Part shown: positions 49,983 through 59,281 of the stretch, one piece after another
Numbering within the stretch: position 1 is the stretch's first letter
How the letters are laid out: each line of letters opens with the position of its first letter
Origin: CAYOWQ01 sp964407695
GTDB lineage: Bacteria > Planctomycetota > Phycisphaerae > Phycisphaerales > SM1A02
Assembly: GCA_964407695.1 (NCBI GenBank)
Contig: CAYOWQ010000001.1
Location: 434,001-498,000 of the forward strand
Reading direction: 5' to 3'
Length of the DNA stretch: 64,000 nt
Translations under genes and position numbers: made by a program
Notes under the pieces: model-generated
Databases searched by the model: none
Seen by the model: the letters and a program-made list of their open reading frames with translations, nothing else
What the model was told of the DNA's origin: nothing

Positions 49983-50804
49983 TCAATCGTCGTCGTGCCA
50001 GGAATCGCTGGGCACGTCGTAAATCAATGAGGTCGAGGCTGGACCGGCGGATTCCGCATCAATCGCAAAGCTCACACCGATGTCAACCGAGCCCGAGAAG
50101 ATCTCTGTCTCGACGCTGCGGACAAGCAGGCCGTCGCCGGCTTCGAGAAGACGCTGTACCTGCCAACTGAAAGGGGCAGAGATCTCGTGCGCGGGGCGAT
50201 CCAAGGTCGCGGCGAGATACTGTCGGAAATTCTCCGCCACAAGCGATGCAGCCTGCTCGGAGCCTCGCAGCGACACGACGACGTCGCGATCCTCTCGAAT
50301 CTGAAGGGAGGCAGCCACACGGAACTCGGCTTCGACAGGTTCCAGGCCCGCGTCGACCGCTGCCATGATCGCCTTGGCATCACCGGCTTCGATCGGGCCA
50401 TCGACACGAATGAGGCGCAGCGAAGTGGTCTGCATTTCTTCCAGAAGGCGGTCGAGCATGGTGTCGTCAAGGACAACAGCGCCATCGCTCACAACCAGGG
50501 TGGGGTCGAGTTCAAGCCGGCGGCACGCCGCCGCGAGACTGAGCGGGAAGTTGCGCTCGCAGATTCCGCTCTGGGTGACGTCGAACACGAGCGTCTGGGA
50601 GGAGTGAGTTGGCGAGAGTGTTCGCAGTGCCGACCGAAGGTCGACAGCGCGGATCGGGCTGAGCGATAATTCAACGCCGTTGGGAGTTTCGTGCAGCGTT
50701 GCCTTCAGTGGGGCGAAGGTTGCAACGTTGATCTCGGTCTCACCTCGGTCGGCTCCTTGAGCAGTCGAAGCCGAGCGGGTGAACGCATTGTCAATTCGGC
50801 TCAT
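49983..50804 (-). CDS. Hypothetical protein, 273 aa
   Basis: No signal peptide, membrane helix or known domain is seen. The protein is acidic and alternates strands and helices (SLSPIRAVDLRSALRTLSP, LRLIRVDGPIEAGDAKAIMA, DRDVVVSLRGSEQAASLVAE). The start codon overlaps the stop of a 39-codon frame (ATGA at 50801-50804). A strong terminator follows. It may be a cytoplasmic structural or regulatory protein; I cannot assign a role. Confidence 0.75.
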   Translation of the reverse strand: MSRIDNAFTRSASTAQGADRGETEINVATFAPLKATLHETPNGVELSLSPIRAVDLRSALRTLSPTHSSQTLVFDVTQSGICERNFPLSLAAACRRLELDPTLVVSDGAVVLDDTMLDRLLEEMQTTSLRLIRVDGPIEAGDAKAIMAAVDAGLEPVEAEFRVAASLQIREDRDVVVSLRGSEQAASLVAENFRQYLAATLDRPAHEISAPFSWQVQRLLEAGDGLLVRSVETEIFSGSVDIGVSFAIDAESAGPASTSLIYDVPSDSWHDDD

Positions 50805-50920
50805 GACAGCGCTCCTTCCTGATCAAGTGCCCACGGACCGACGCAAATCGCCCTGAGATGATCACTCGTCAGCAAGAATGCCGGCGTGGTCGGGCGGATG
50901 GTCTTGGGCGTGCTGGTCAT
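50801..50920 (-). CDS. Small 39-aa protein coupled to the 273-aa gene
   Basis: A 39-codon frame begins at ATG 50920 with AGGAAG about 8 bases upstream and ends in TGA overlapping the next ATG. The peptide starts MTSTPKTIRPTTPAFLLTSD and ends in an acidic tail. Because the overlap is exact, it either is a small protein or serves to load ribosomes on the downstream gene. No homologue is recognised. Confidence 0.5.
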   Translation of the reverse strand: MTSTPKTIRPTTPAFLLTSDHLRAICVGPWALDQEGALS

Positions 50921-51100
50921 CTCTAACTTCCTGTCCAACAGATGGTTCGAGTCTCATCATCCTTTCGGTTTCACTGCAGTTCAGTTTCCTTTAGATCGGC
51001 CTGCGATCCTTGGATGTCGGCTGGCAAACGGGGGCAACGGATGGTGAGGGGTCACGAGGGGATTCGAGCAAGGCACGGTGGACAGACATCATCGAACGGC

Positions 51101-51238
51101 AAAGAAAAAACCCTGTCCGTTTCGGACAGGGTTCGGAAATTCGGTAGTTCGATTCTGAAGACTACCGCCAATGCCCTGCCCGATTCGAAATCGGGTGGTT
51201 CCTCTGCGTAAGGGCATTGACGACGATGAGCTTCATCT
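51101..51238 (-). ncRNA. Candidate structured small RNA (or leader RNA)
   Basis: On the minus strand three helices follow one another. Helix A pairs 51211-51219 with 51169-51177 (nine pairs) and encloses a seven-pair hairpin, CCCGATT/AATCGGG, with a purine-rich bulge (AGAGGAACCA). Helix B is CGGTAG...CTACCG (51167-51142). Helix C is the terminator at 51133-51109. A promoter-like TTGACC (51272-51267) and TAGAGT (51250-51245), 16 bases apart, lie just upstream. It does not match 6S, SRP, tmRNA or RNase P RNA patterns. It could instead be the leader of the 39-aa/273-aa operon 180 bases on. Confidence 0.55.
51105..51133 (-). terminator. Intrinsic terminator of the candidate small RNA
   Basis: An 11-bp stem (AACCCTGTCCG / CGGACAGGGTT, loop of three) is followed on the minus strand by TTTTTTC. 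No protein gene ends before it on this strand, so it terminates a non-coding transcript or acts as a leader attenuator. Confidence 0.85.
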
Positions 51239-51353
51239 GGATGTACTCTAGATCGGTTCGCAGGAAGGTCAAGTTGAGCCGCGAAAAAATCGCAACAATC
51301 GGCAGGTTCAACCGCTCCATCTTCACAGACACACCGCCTTATCCTCCTGTTCC

Positions 51354-52685
<1,332 letters not shown>

Positions 52686-52703
<18 letters not shown>

Positions 52704-54857
52704 GTTCGAACTGAACGGTCGAATCTCCTGCTCGACCAACTTCCAGGCGTCGTCGATTCGCTTGGCCGATACCGGCTGCGATGTCCGCAGGTGCTGGGCA
52801 AAGAGACTGATCCGGTACTCCTCGAGGAGCCAGCGAAACTCTTGAAGTCGTGCGACAGCATCGGCGGAGTTGCGGGCCACGTCGCAAGCAGCCTGGCGCT
52901 TCTCCTCACGTTGAGTCAGCTCGGGAAGGAGACGTTGTTCGCGCTCAAGCGAGCCCGAGGCCAGCTTTCGCAGCCGAACGGAAGCGCCGCGCAGGAAACG
53001 TGGCAGATGGCGAAGCCAGGCAAACGGTGTTTCAATCAAGAACCCTGAAGGCACGAGATTGGCAACCTGTCGTCGCACATCGGCGTAGGTGGGGGCCATC
53101 ATGGGCGGCGGGTTCGTCGCCAGCAGAAGCGCAACATCCTGCCATGCATCCAGGATTGCATCGACAAGCTGTCGGGCCTCCTCAGCAGCAAGATACAGGC
53201 GACCCCATCCCGCATTCAGACGTTTCTCGAACTCGCTGTTGGATCGAATCTCGCCCTCGAAATTCAGAAACGCGCGATCGGCGACGAGGTCTCGCAGGGC
53301 TTGTCGCAGTTCGCCGCCCGTTCCCAGCGGGGCAAAGCGATACGCCATCGAATCAAGATCGGGCATGTAGTCGATGAGGTGGTCTATCTCGCCCCGCATC
53401 TGAAGCGTAAACAGGCGACGGACGCCCCGCCGCGAGATTGAAACCGCTGCCTCGTGGGAATCGACCAGCTTGATCGAAACCGATTCGCCATCGTCCGCGA
53501 TGGCGGGCCACGCCAGAAACGTCGCCCCTGCACGAGCGATCGAGACGGTCTCGGGCAGGTCGCCGAATGTCCAGCCGATCAGGCCACGTTGCTCCAATGG
53601 TGATGGCAACGGCTGGCCTATGGCGGCTGGTTGATGCGCACCAGCACTTCCGGCGAACAACTGGACCAGCTGCCCGAGGTTGCGACCAGAGGCGACAAGT
53701 TCGCCCGACTGATCGATGACGTGATAGTTCAGGCTTAAGTGATCCGGAAGCGATTCCATAGTCCAGTCGGCCGGGTCGATCGAGACGCCGGCGAGGCGAT
53801 GAATGATCCTGCTGAGGGCGACACGCGGCGACTCTGACGTCGCCTGCAGGCTGCGCAGGCAGGCTTCAGCCGTATCGCCGATCGGCGTGAGCGGCGCACG
53901 AAAACGTTTCGGCAGGGCCCGAAGCATGGCCGTCACCAGTTCTCGCCGATACCCGGGCACCAGCCACTCTGCTCGATCACTCCGAATCCGGGGAAGGGCC
54001 TCAACCGGCACCGTGGCGGTGATTCCATCATCGGGGTGGCCTGGTTCAAATCTGTAGACGATCGGAGCTTCGACATCGCCAAGATTGACGACATCGGGAT
54101 AGTCGTCGCGAGTGACCTGTGCCGCCTCAGTCGCCATGAGGTCACTCAGCGTCATGATGAGGCCATCCGGATTCTCACGCTCGAGACGCCTGCGAAACTT
54201 CTCGAACGCCGGCGTGCTGTGCACATCAGCGGGAATTCTCGCCTCGTAGAACGCGGAGATCACGGTGGCGTCGGGTCTCAGGTTGCGACGACGAACGCGC
54301 GATTCCAACTCGCCGAGGTGCGACAGAAGCGCCCGATTGCGGGAGAGAAAACTGCCGGACGTTCGGAGTTCACCCTCCACCAGCGCGCTTTGAATGAAGA
54401 TGTCTCGGGCCGCCTTCGGATCAATCGGGCCGAATGGCACGCGCCGACGCGGCACCAGCACCAGCCCCTGCAACGTCACCTTCTCGAAGGCCGCTACCTG
54501 CCCGGCATCCTTCAGCCAATGCGGCTCGAGATAGGATCGCTGCACCAGATGAGCTGCGGCCTTTTCTATCCAGTCGGTGTGGGTCTTCGCAACGATCCGA
54601 GCGAAGAACCGGTGGGTTTGCACGATCTCCGCCGCCATCACCCAGAGCGCAGCTTTCTTGTGCAGGGCTGAACCCGGCGCGATCTGAAATCGAAGGCCGC
54701 GGGGACCCGCGAATTCTCCGGCATCCTGCCGGCGCCGGTCTTCGATTCTTGATCCAACCGTGCCGAGCAGTCCGGTCAGGAGCGCCCGGTGGATGGCGCT
54801 CGTGCGGTGGTGGGGCCGCAGGGGAATAATGGGTTGGGCGGGGTCGGAGGCGGCCAC
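52686..54857 (-). CDS. HrpA C-terminal half (DUF3418) without the helicase core
   Basis: The product has 723 residues from GTG 54857. Its start, AIHRALLTGLLGTVGSR followed by GPRGLRFQIAPGSALHKKA and WVMAAEIVQTHRFFARIVAK, matches the middle of HrpA, and the rest matches the OB-fold and DUF3418 parts (LQGLVLVPRRRVPFGPIDP, SALVEGELRT). HrpA is normally about 1300 residues with an N-terminal DEAH helicase of some 600 residues; none of it is here or in other frames upstream, where an ABC permease gene lies 41 bases away. It is a truncated or stand-alone HrpA module. Confidence 0.85.
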
Positions 54858-54897
54858 ACGGGAGAATAGGCTGCCTCAACCGCTGTGAAGGAGTGGT

Positions 54898-55959
54898 TCA
54901 ATAATCACGGCGGCAGAAGATCCAGCCGCTGAGGGATACGAGCACCAGGGTAAAGCACAGCGAGGTTCCGACGATCCAAGTGACCGACCGGCTGTTGAGA
55001 GCCACTTGGTGGGCCTTGATGACGTCCATGCTTCTGGCCCGTCGGCCGATGAAGGGTCCCAAGTCCGGTTGTGCATCCGCAGTCTCCGGAAGGTCCGCCG
55101 ACTCCACGAGTACTCGCCCCAGCAATTGTGTGGTCTCACTCGTCTTGGGCAGAACGGTCTTGGCCGTGAATACGAGGGTTTCGATTCGACTCCAGATTCC
55201 CTGACGGTGCTGCCAATCCTGCAGTTCGGCGTTCAGATTCGTCAGATCGGCATCCGGATTGCGACTCTTCACGCCATCGATCGCCTTCTCGATGGCGGCG
55301 ACCTCGTAGTCCGCTCCGATCCGGCCAAGAAGTGTCGTTGATTCGCCCGCGTGCAGGACGAAGATCATCAGCCACGCCAGCATGGTGAGCAGGAGTGCGG
55401 CAATTGTTGAACGAGTGACCACGCCAATGAAGACGCAGATCGAATAGATGTAGCTGAAGAAGCACAGGACGATGGGAATCGCCAGAAACAGACCCGGCTC
55501 CCAAGCCCCACCCCGAATGCCGATGACCAGAAACGACAGCACGGTAAATAGACTGACTTGTAATCCGACGAAGAGGAGACCCGCGAGGAATTTCAGTAGG
55601 AACAGTCGTGCGCGACTGATCGGCTTGGACAGGAGCAGATCAATCGAGCCGCCGGTCATGAGGTCGGGGAAGATCCCGGCGGTGGAAACCAGCGCGAGGA
55701 TCGTGGCTCCCCAGGTGAGCCAGATCGATATCCCAAGCGATACAAAGATACCCTTATAGAACGTTGCGGCATGAATGAACTTGGTGTTCGTGAAGTCGGA
55801 TTCCACTTCCCAGATCAAGAGCTTGAGCCCGCGCTCGTTGATTCCGATGCACGCGAATGCTGCGACGAGAACTCCCGAGATGACGAGCGTCAGCCAGAAC
55901 AGTTTCTTGGAGTTCAACTCTCGATACTGGTCCAGCATGATGGCGCCGAGTTGCCTCAT
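54898..55959 (-). CDS. ABC-2 type transporter permease
   Basis: The product has 353 residues with about six helices (LFWLTLVISGVLVAAFACIG, ISIWLTWGATILALVSTAG, LLTMLAWLMIFVLHAG and a last one, SLCFTLVLVSLSGWIF, followed by CRRDY). A large soluble loop of about 90 residues lies between helices 5 and 6. Its start overlaps the stop of the ATPase gene by 4 bases, so they form one exporter. The cargo is unknown. Confidence 0.88.
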   Translation of the reverse strand: MRQLGAIMLDQYRELNSKKLFWLTLVISGVLVAAFACIGINERGLKLLIWEVESDFTNTKFIHAATFYKGIFVSLGISIWLTWGATILALVSTAGIFPDLMTGGSIDLLLSKPISRARLFLLKFLAGLLFVGLQVSLFTVLSFLVIGIRGGAWEPGLFLAIPIVLCFFSYIYSICVFIGVVTRSTIAALLLTMLAWLMIFVLHAGESTTLLGRIGADYEVAAIEKAIDGVKSRNPDADLTNLNAELQDWQHRQGIWSRIETLVFTAKTVLPKTSETTQLLGRVLVESADLPETADAQPDLGPFIGRRARSMDVIKAHQVALNSRSVTWIVGTSLCFTLVLVSLSGWIFCRRDY

Positions 55960-56918
55960 GGTTTGCTCCTCGTCGCTCCCGGTTCATGTGCTTTCCCGGT
56001 GGCCGGGTCGGTCACCGCTCGCATGAAGAGCTCTTCAAGACTTTCTCGAATCGGTCGAAGTGATCGAATCATGCGGCCCTCTGACCGAACCCTGTCGATG
56101 AGAGGTTGCACACCTTCAATCCCTCCGCCGGGCAGCACGATTCGAAGGCCGTGGTCGATCTTTTCGGTTCTTGCGTTCGGAAAGTCCGCAATCGAAGGAG
56201 GCGAATCTCCTGAAATGATCAACTCGATGCGATGACTCTCCCTGGTGAGAGAATCCACGGTGCCCTGCATGGCCACTTGTCCTTGAACCAGGATCGCCAC
56301 TCGATCGCACACCATCTCCAGTTCGCTCAGGAGATGACTATTCAGAAAAATCGTCTTGCCCTCACGCTTCAAATTCAGGATGGCGTCGCGAATTTCACGT
56401 CGGCCCACCGGATCAACCCCGTCGGTCGGCTCATCGAGCACAAGCAGATCAGGCTCATTGATGAGTGCAGCGGCGATTCCGACTCGCTGCATCATGCCCT
56501 TGGAGTATGTCGACACCCGATCGTCGGCCCAACTCGACATCTTCATCAGGTCAAGCAATGCCTCAGCACGCTGTCGGCGAATCGCCCTCGGCACGTTCGT
56601 GATGGCGCCGAAGTAATCAATCGTCTGTCGTCCCGTGAGATATTGGGGAAGTCGATGATGCTCCGGCAGATAGCCCACCCGAGCGAGAGTCGGTTTGTGC
56701 CCGATTCGCTCTCCGAGAATCGTTCCGGCCGCCCGCGTCGGATGCACGACCGTCATCATGATCTTGACCAGCGTGCTCTTGCCAGCGCCGTTCGGACCAA
56801 GCAAGCCGAATACCTCTCCCCGGTGCACCTGCATCTGAATCCCGCGAAGGGCATGGACCTTGCCCTTGTAGACCTTCGCAACATCATTGAGATCAATGGC
56901 CAGGTCGGTCGCAGACAT
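55956..56918 (-). CDS. ABC transporter ATP-binding protein
   Basis: The product has 320 residues. Walker A GPNGAGKSTLVK, Q loop region GYLPEHHRLPQYL, signature YSKGMMQRVGIA, Walker B LLVLDEPTDGVDP and the switch His in LNSHLLSELE are intact. The C-terminal 90 residues form the extra domain of ABC-2 type ATPases (DrrA/NatA-like). It energises the permease encoded immediately downstream. The permease start overlaps its stop. Confidence 0.95.
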   Translation of the reverse strand: MSATDLAIDLNDVAKVYKGKVHALRGIQMQVHRGEVFGLLGPNGAGKSTLVKIMMTVVHPTRAAGTILGERIGHKPTLARVGYLPEHHRLPQYLTGRQTIDYFGAITNVPRAIRRQRAEALLDLMKMSSWADDRVSTYSKGMMQRVGIAAALINEPDLLVLDEPTDGVDPVGRREIRDAILNLKREGKTIFLNSHLLSELEMVCDRVAILVQGQVAMQGTVDSLTRESHRIELIISGDSPPSIADFPNARTEKIDHGLRIVLPGGGIEGVQPLIDRVRSEGRMIRSLRPIRESLEELFMRAVTDPATGKAHEPGATRSKP

Positions 56919-56974
56919 CGTGAAAAGTGTATCGGATCAGGGCCCGAGGAATTTCGAGGCAATTCCGGAACCGC

Positions 56975-57406
56975 TCATTCCGCGGCCAACGGAGCTAACT
57001 CGGCGGCACGTTTCAGAAGTCGCCTTTGCTCCTCATCTGAGAATGTCCGCTCCGTTCGGTTCGCGATCCCCAGGGTCCCCACGACGCGCCCGGCCGAGAT
57101 GATCGGAACCACAATCGCCCCCTCCATTCCAGTGGCCTTCGCCCCCGGGCGCACGTTGCCGCTGGTGTCGGTCTGAATGTTGCACGCCGTCACCGGGGCC
57201 TTCCGCTCGGCCGCGAGGCCCGCCATGCCCTTGCCCACCGGGACCACCCGAACGATGTCAACGACCTGAGGCGGCAGGTTTCGTGATGCAGCCAAATGCA
57301 ACAGTCCGTCTTGCCGCAGAAAGTGAATCGATCCGGATTCAGCGCCGAATTCCTCAATCGCCGAGTTGAGGGCGATGTCACACGATGAAGGTATTTGGTG
57401 GGACAC
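56975..57406 (-). CDS. GAF domain protein
   Basis: The product has 143 residues. GTG 57406 was chosen because GGAGGAG lies just upstream; the frame extends to GTG 57430. The whole protein is one GAF domain: GSIHFLRQDGLLHLAASRNL, VPVGKGMAGLAAERKAPV, GMEGAIVVPIISAGRVVGTL and GIANRTERTFSDEEQRRL. GAF domains bind small ligands, cyclic nucleotides or haem. No output domain is attached, so it probably signals to another protein. Confidence 0.85.
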   Translation of the reverse strand: MSHQIPSSCDIALNSAIEEFGAESGSIHFLRQDGLLHLAASRNLPPQVVDIVRVVPVGKGMAGLAAERKAPVTACNIQTDTSGNVRPGAKATGMEGAIVVPIISAGRVVGTLGIANRTERTFSDEEQRRLLKRAAELAPLAAE

Positions 57407-57483
57407 GATGGACTCCTCCTGGGACTCCACAGCCTAGCCTCCCTGACAGGATTGAGGTTGATGTCTGGCGGTATCATGGACTG

Positions 57484-58554
57484 GTGACCGTACTGATTGG
57501 CCAGGACGACGCGATTCGGCAACTGCAGGATGCACTCCGCAGCGGCCGTGTTCACCACGCCTGGATTTTTCATGGTCCGATGGGAGTCGGAAAGTTCACC
57601 GCGGCGATTGAGTTGGCGCGGCTTCTTCTATCCCCGAATCGAAATGATGCTCAGATCGATTCCTTCGAGGCTGATCCGGAAACCGAGGTCGGCCGGCTGA
57701 TCCGGTCCGGCAATCACCCCGACCTGCATGTCATCAATCGCGACACGGCTGAATTCAGCGATGAAGCCGCTGTTCGTAACGCCAAGCGGAGCAATATTCC
57801 GGTGGCCGTGCTGCGTCAGTTCATGATTGGCGGCACGGTGGGTGAAAAGTTTTACGAGGGCCCCGCCAATACCGCTCCGAGCCTCGGACAAGCGAAAGTC
57901 TTTATCGTCGATGACGCCGACTTTCTGGATGATGCCGGTCAGAACGTCATGCTCAAGACCCTTGAGGAACCTCCGCCCCGGGTCTATTTCATTCTGATCG
58001 CCGCCCAACCGGAGTGGCTGCTTCCCACCGTTCGAAGTCGGTGTCGCCGGGTGTCGTTTCGGCCGCTTCATGCCGCTCAAATGGGGCAATGGTTTCGTTT
58101 ACGCCACCCGGATCTGGCGTCGGACCGTCGGGCCTGGATCAGCCGGTTCGCCGATGGTTCGCCCGGCGTCGCCGAGGCTGCAGTTCAGCACGGGTTCGAT
58201 GAATTCGCCGCGGGAATCGCCTCAGGCATGGTGGCACTCGACCGGGGCGATTTGCCGCCCGGGCTCAGTGATTTGCTTGGCAAATATGTCACCTCCTGGG
58301 CGGATGCCGCGGAGAAGGCCAATGCCAAGGCCAGTCGCGAGGCTGCCAATCGAGACGCAGTTTCATGGGTTCTGCGGTTGCTCGGCATGCACGCCAGGGA
58401 ATCGTTGGCGAGGAACATTGAGGGCGGCACCGATCCCACAGCTTCGATTGAGCGAATCCAACATCTGCAGCATGCCGAACGGGCCATCGGCTCCAATGTT
58501 AACCTCAAGCTCTCGCTCTACAATCTTCTGGCCCAGTGGCAGGTTGCCGGCTAG
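57484..58554 (+). CDS. holB: DNA polymerase III delta' subunit
   Basis: The product has 356 residues from GTG 57484. LIGQDDAIRQLQDALRSGRV, HHAWIFHGPMGVGKFTAA (Walker A), KVFIVDDADFLDDAGQNVML, KTLEEPPPRVYFILIAAQPE and PTVRSRCRRVSF are clamp-loader AAA+ signatures. The Cys residues of the zinc module seen in DnaX are absent. It is part of the clamp loader. It is divergent from the GAF gene. Confidence 0.92.
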   Translation: MTVLIGQDDAIRQLQDALRSGRVHHAWIFHGPMGVGKFTAAIELARLLLSPNRNDAQIDSFEADPETEVGRLIRSGNHPDLHVINRDTAEFSDEAAVRNAKRSNIPVAVLRQFMIGGTVGEKFYEGPANTAPSLGQAKVFIVDDADFLDDAGQNVMLKTLEEPPPRVYFILIAAQPEWLLPTVRSRCRRVSFRPLHAAQMGQWFRLRHPDLASDRRAWISRFADGSPGVAEAAVQHGFDEFAAGIASGMVALDRGDLPPGLSDLLGKYVTSWADAAEKANAKASREAANRDAVSWVLRLLGMHARESLARNIEGGTDPTASIERIQHLQHAERAIGSNVNLKLSLYNLLAQWQVAG

Positions 58555-58645
58555 GGGCTCGTCTTGGATGATTTGGAAGGGTAATGTTCCTTGCGCGTGT
58601 CCGTGCGTGCGGGCCGTGTTTCGTTGAAACGAGAGGAGGTCTGTG

Positions 58646-59095
58646 ATGCGAGCAATTTGGGCGATGTTGGCGACGGTGGCCTTGGCGTCGAGTGCCTTTG
58701 CGTGGGTCCCCAAGAGCGATATCAAGGCAGAACGCGACGGGGCGACGAAATTCAAGCTTCGTGGGACCAACTGCCGTGGGGACTTGAATGTCACCATTGA
58801 AGACAAACATCTCTTCCAGGGCTTCAAGGGTGAGGGCAAGAACGGGGAGAACAAGGTCGAGCTTCAGATCAAGTCGGCGGGAATCGGCGATGGCTGGAAA
58901 ATTGAAGGGAAGGTCGGCGATGAGGTCATCGACGTCCGAGCCAAGAAGAAGGGGATGCTTGAAAAGGAGTGGAGCGTGACGGGCAAGGTTGGTGAGACCA
59001 AGATCGACGTCACGATTGACGGCGATTGGGATGTCGATCCCGCCATTGTGGCGGCACTCGTCTGCTTCGACTGCAAGAAAGACGACAAGAAGTGA
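58646..59095 (+). CDS. Small exported hypothetical protein
   Basis: The product has 149 residues. GAGGAGG precedes ATG 58646. A signal peptide (MRAIWAMLATVALASSAFA) leads a charged beta-strand protein with repeated GKVGDEVIDVRA- and GKVGETKIDVTI-like strands. Two Cys pairs are possible (TNCRG and CFDCKK). No family is recognised. Confidence 0.75.
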   Translation: MRAIWAMLATVALASSAFAWVPKSDIKAERDGATKFKLRGTNCRGDLNVTIEDKHLFQGFKGEGKNGENKVELQIKSAGIGDGWKIEGKVGDEVIDVRAKKKGMLEKEWSVTGKVGETKIDVTIDGDWDVDPAIVAALVCFDCKKDDKK

Positions 59096-59103
59096 CCCAG
59101 TTT

Positions 59104-59150
59104 GCCGGGCTTTACACCCGGGTTGGGGTGATGTAAAGTATCGGCCCGGC
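59104..59150. repeat. Nested inverted repeat between two exported-protein genes
   Basis: GCCGGG (59104-59109) and CTTTACA (59110-59116) are mirrored by TGTAAAG (59132-59138) and CCCGGC (59145-59150). No T tract follows on either strand, so it looks like a structured 5' leader or processing site rather than a terminator. Confidence 0.4.
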
Positions 59151-59281
59151 GCTGGATATGAGGAATCAGCCCCGGTATGGCGAACACGGAGAATTCCTCG
59201 AATCACACTGACGCAAATCGGCGGACCCGTTTCAAAATCAAACCAACGCGGATTCGTCGAGACCCTGAGAAAGGACAAGCA

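Noticed and set aside
51101..51238. 6S, SRP or tmRNA identity for the candidate RNA
   Set aside because: There is no closing stem joining 5' and 3' ends (6S), no GGAA tetraloop domain (SRP) and no tRNA-like domain (tmRNA).
51166..51240. 24-codon frame (starting MKLIVVNALT) within the candidate small RNA
   Set aside because: It has no ribosome binding site and its codons coincide with the base-paired helix, so RNA structure is the simpler explanation.
54421..54879. Alternative frame near the HrpA start as a possible remnant of the missing helicase
   Set aside because: The translation is Pro/Arg-rich with no DEAH, Walker or other helicase motif.
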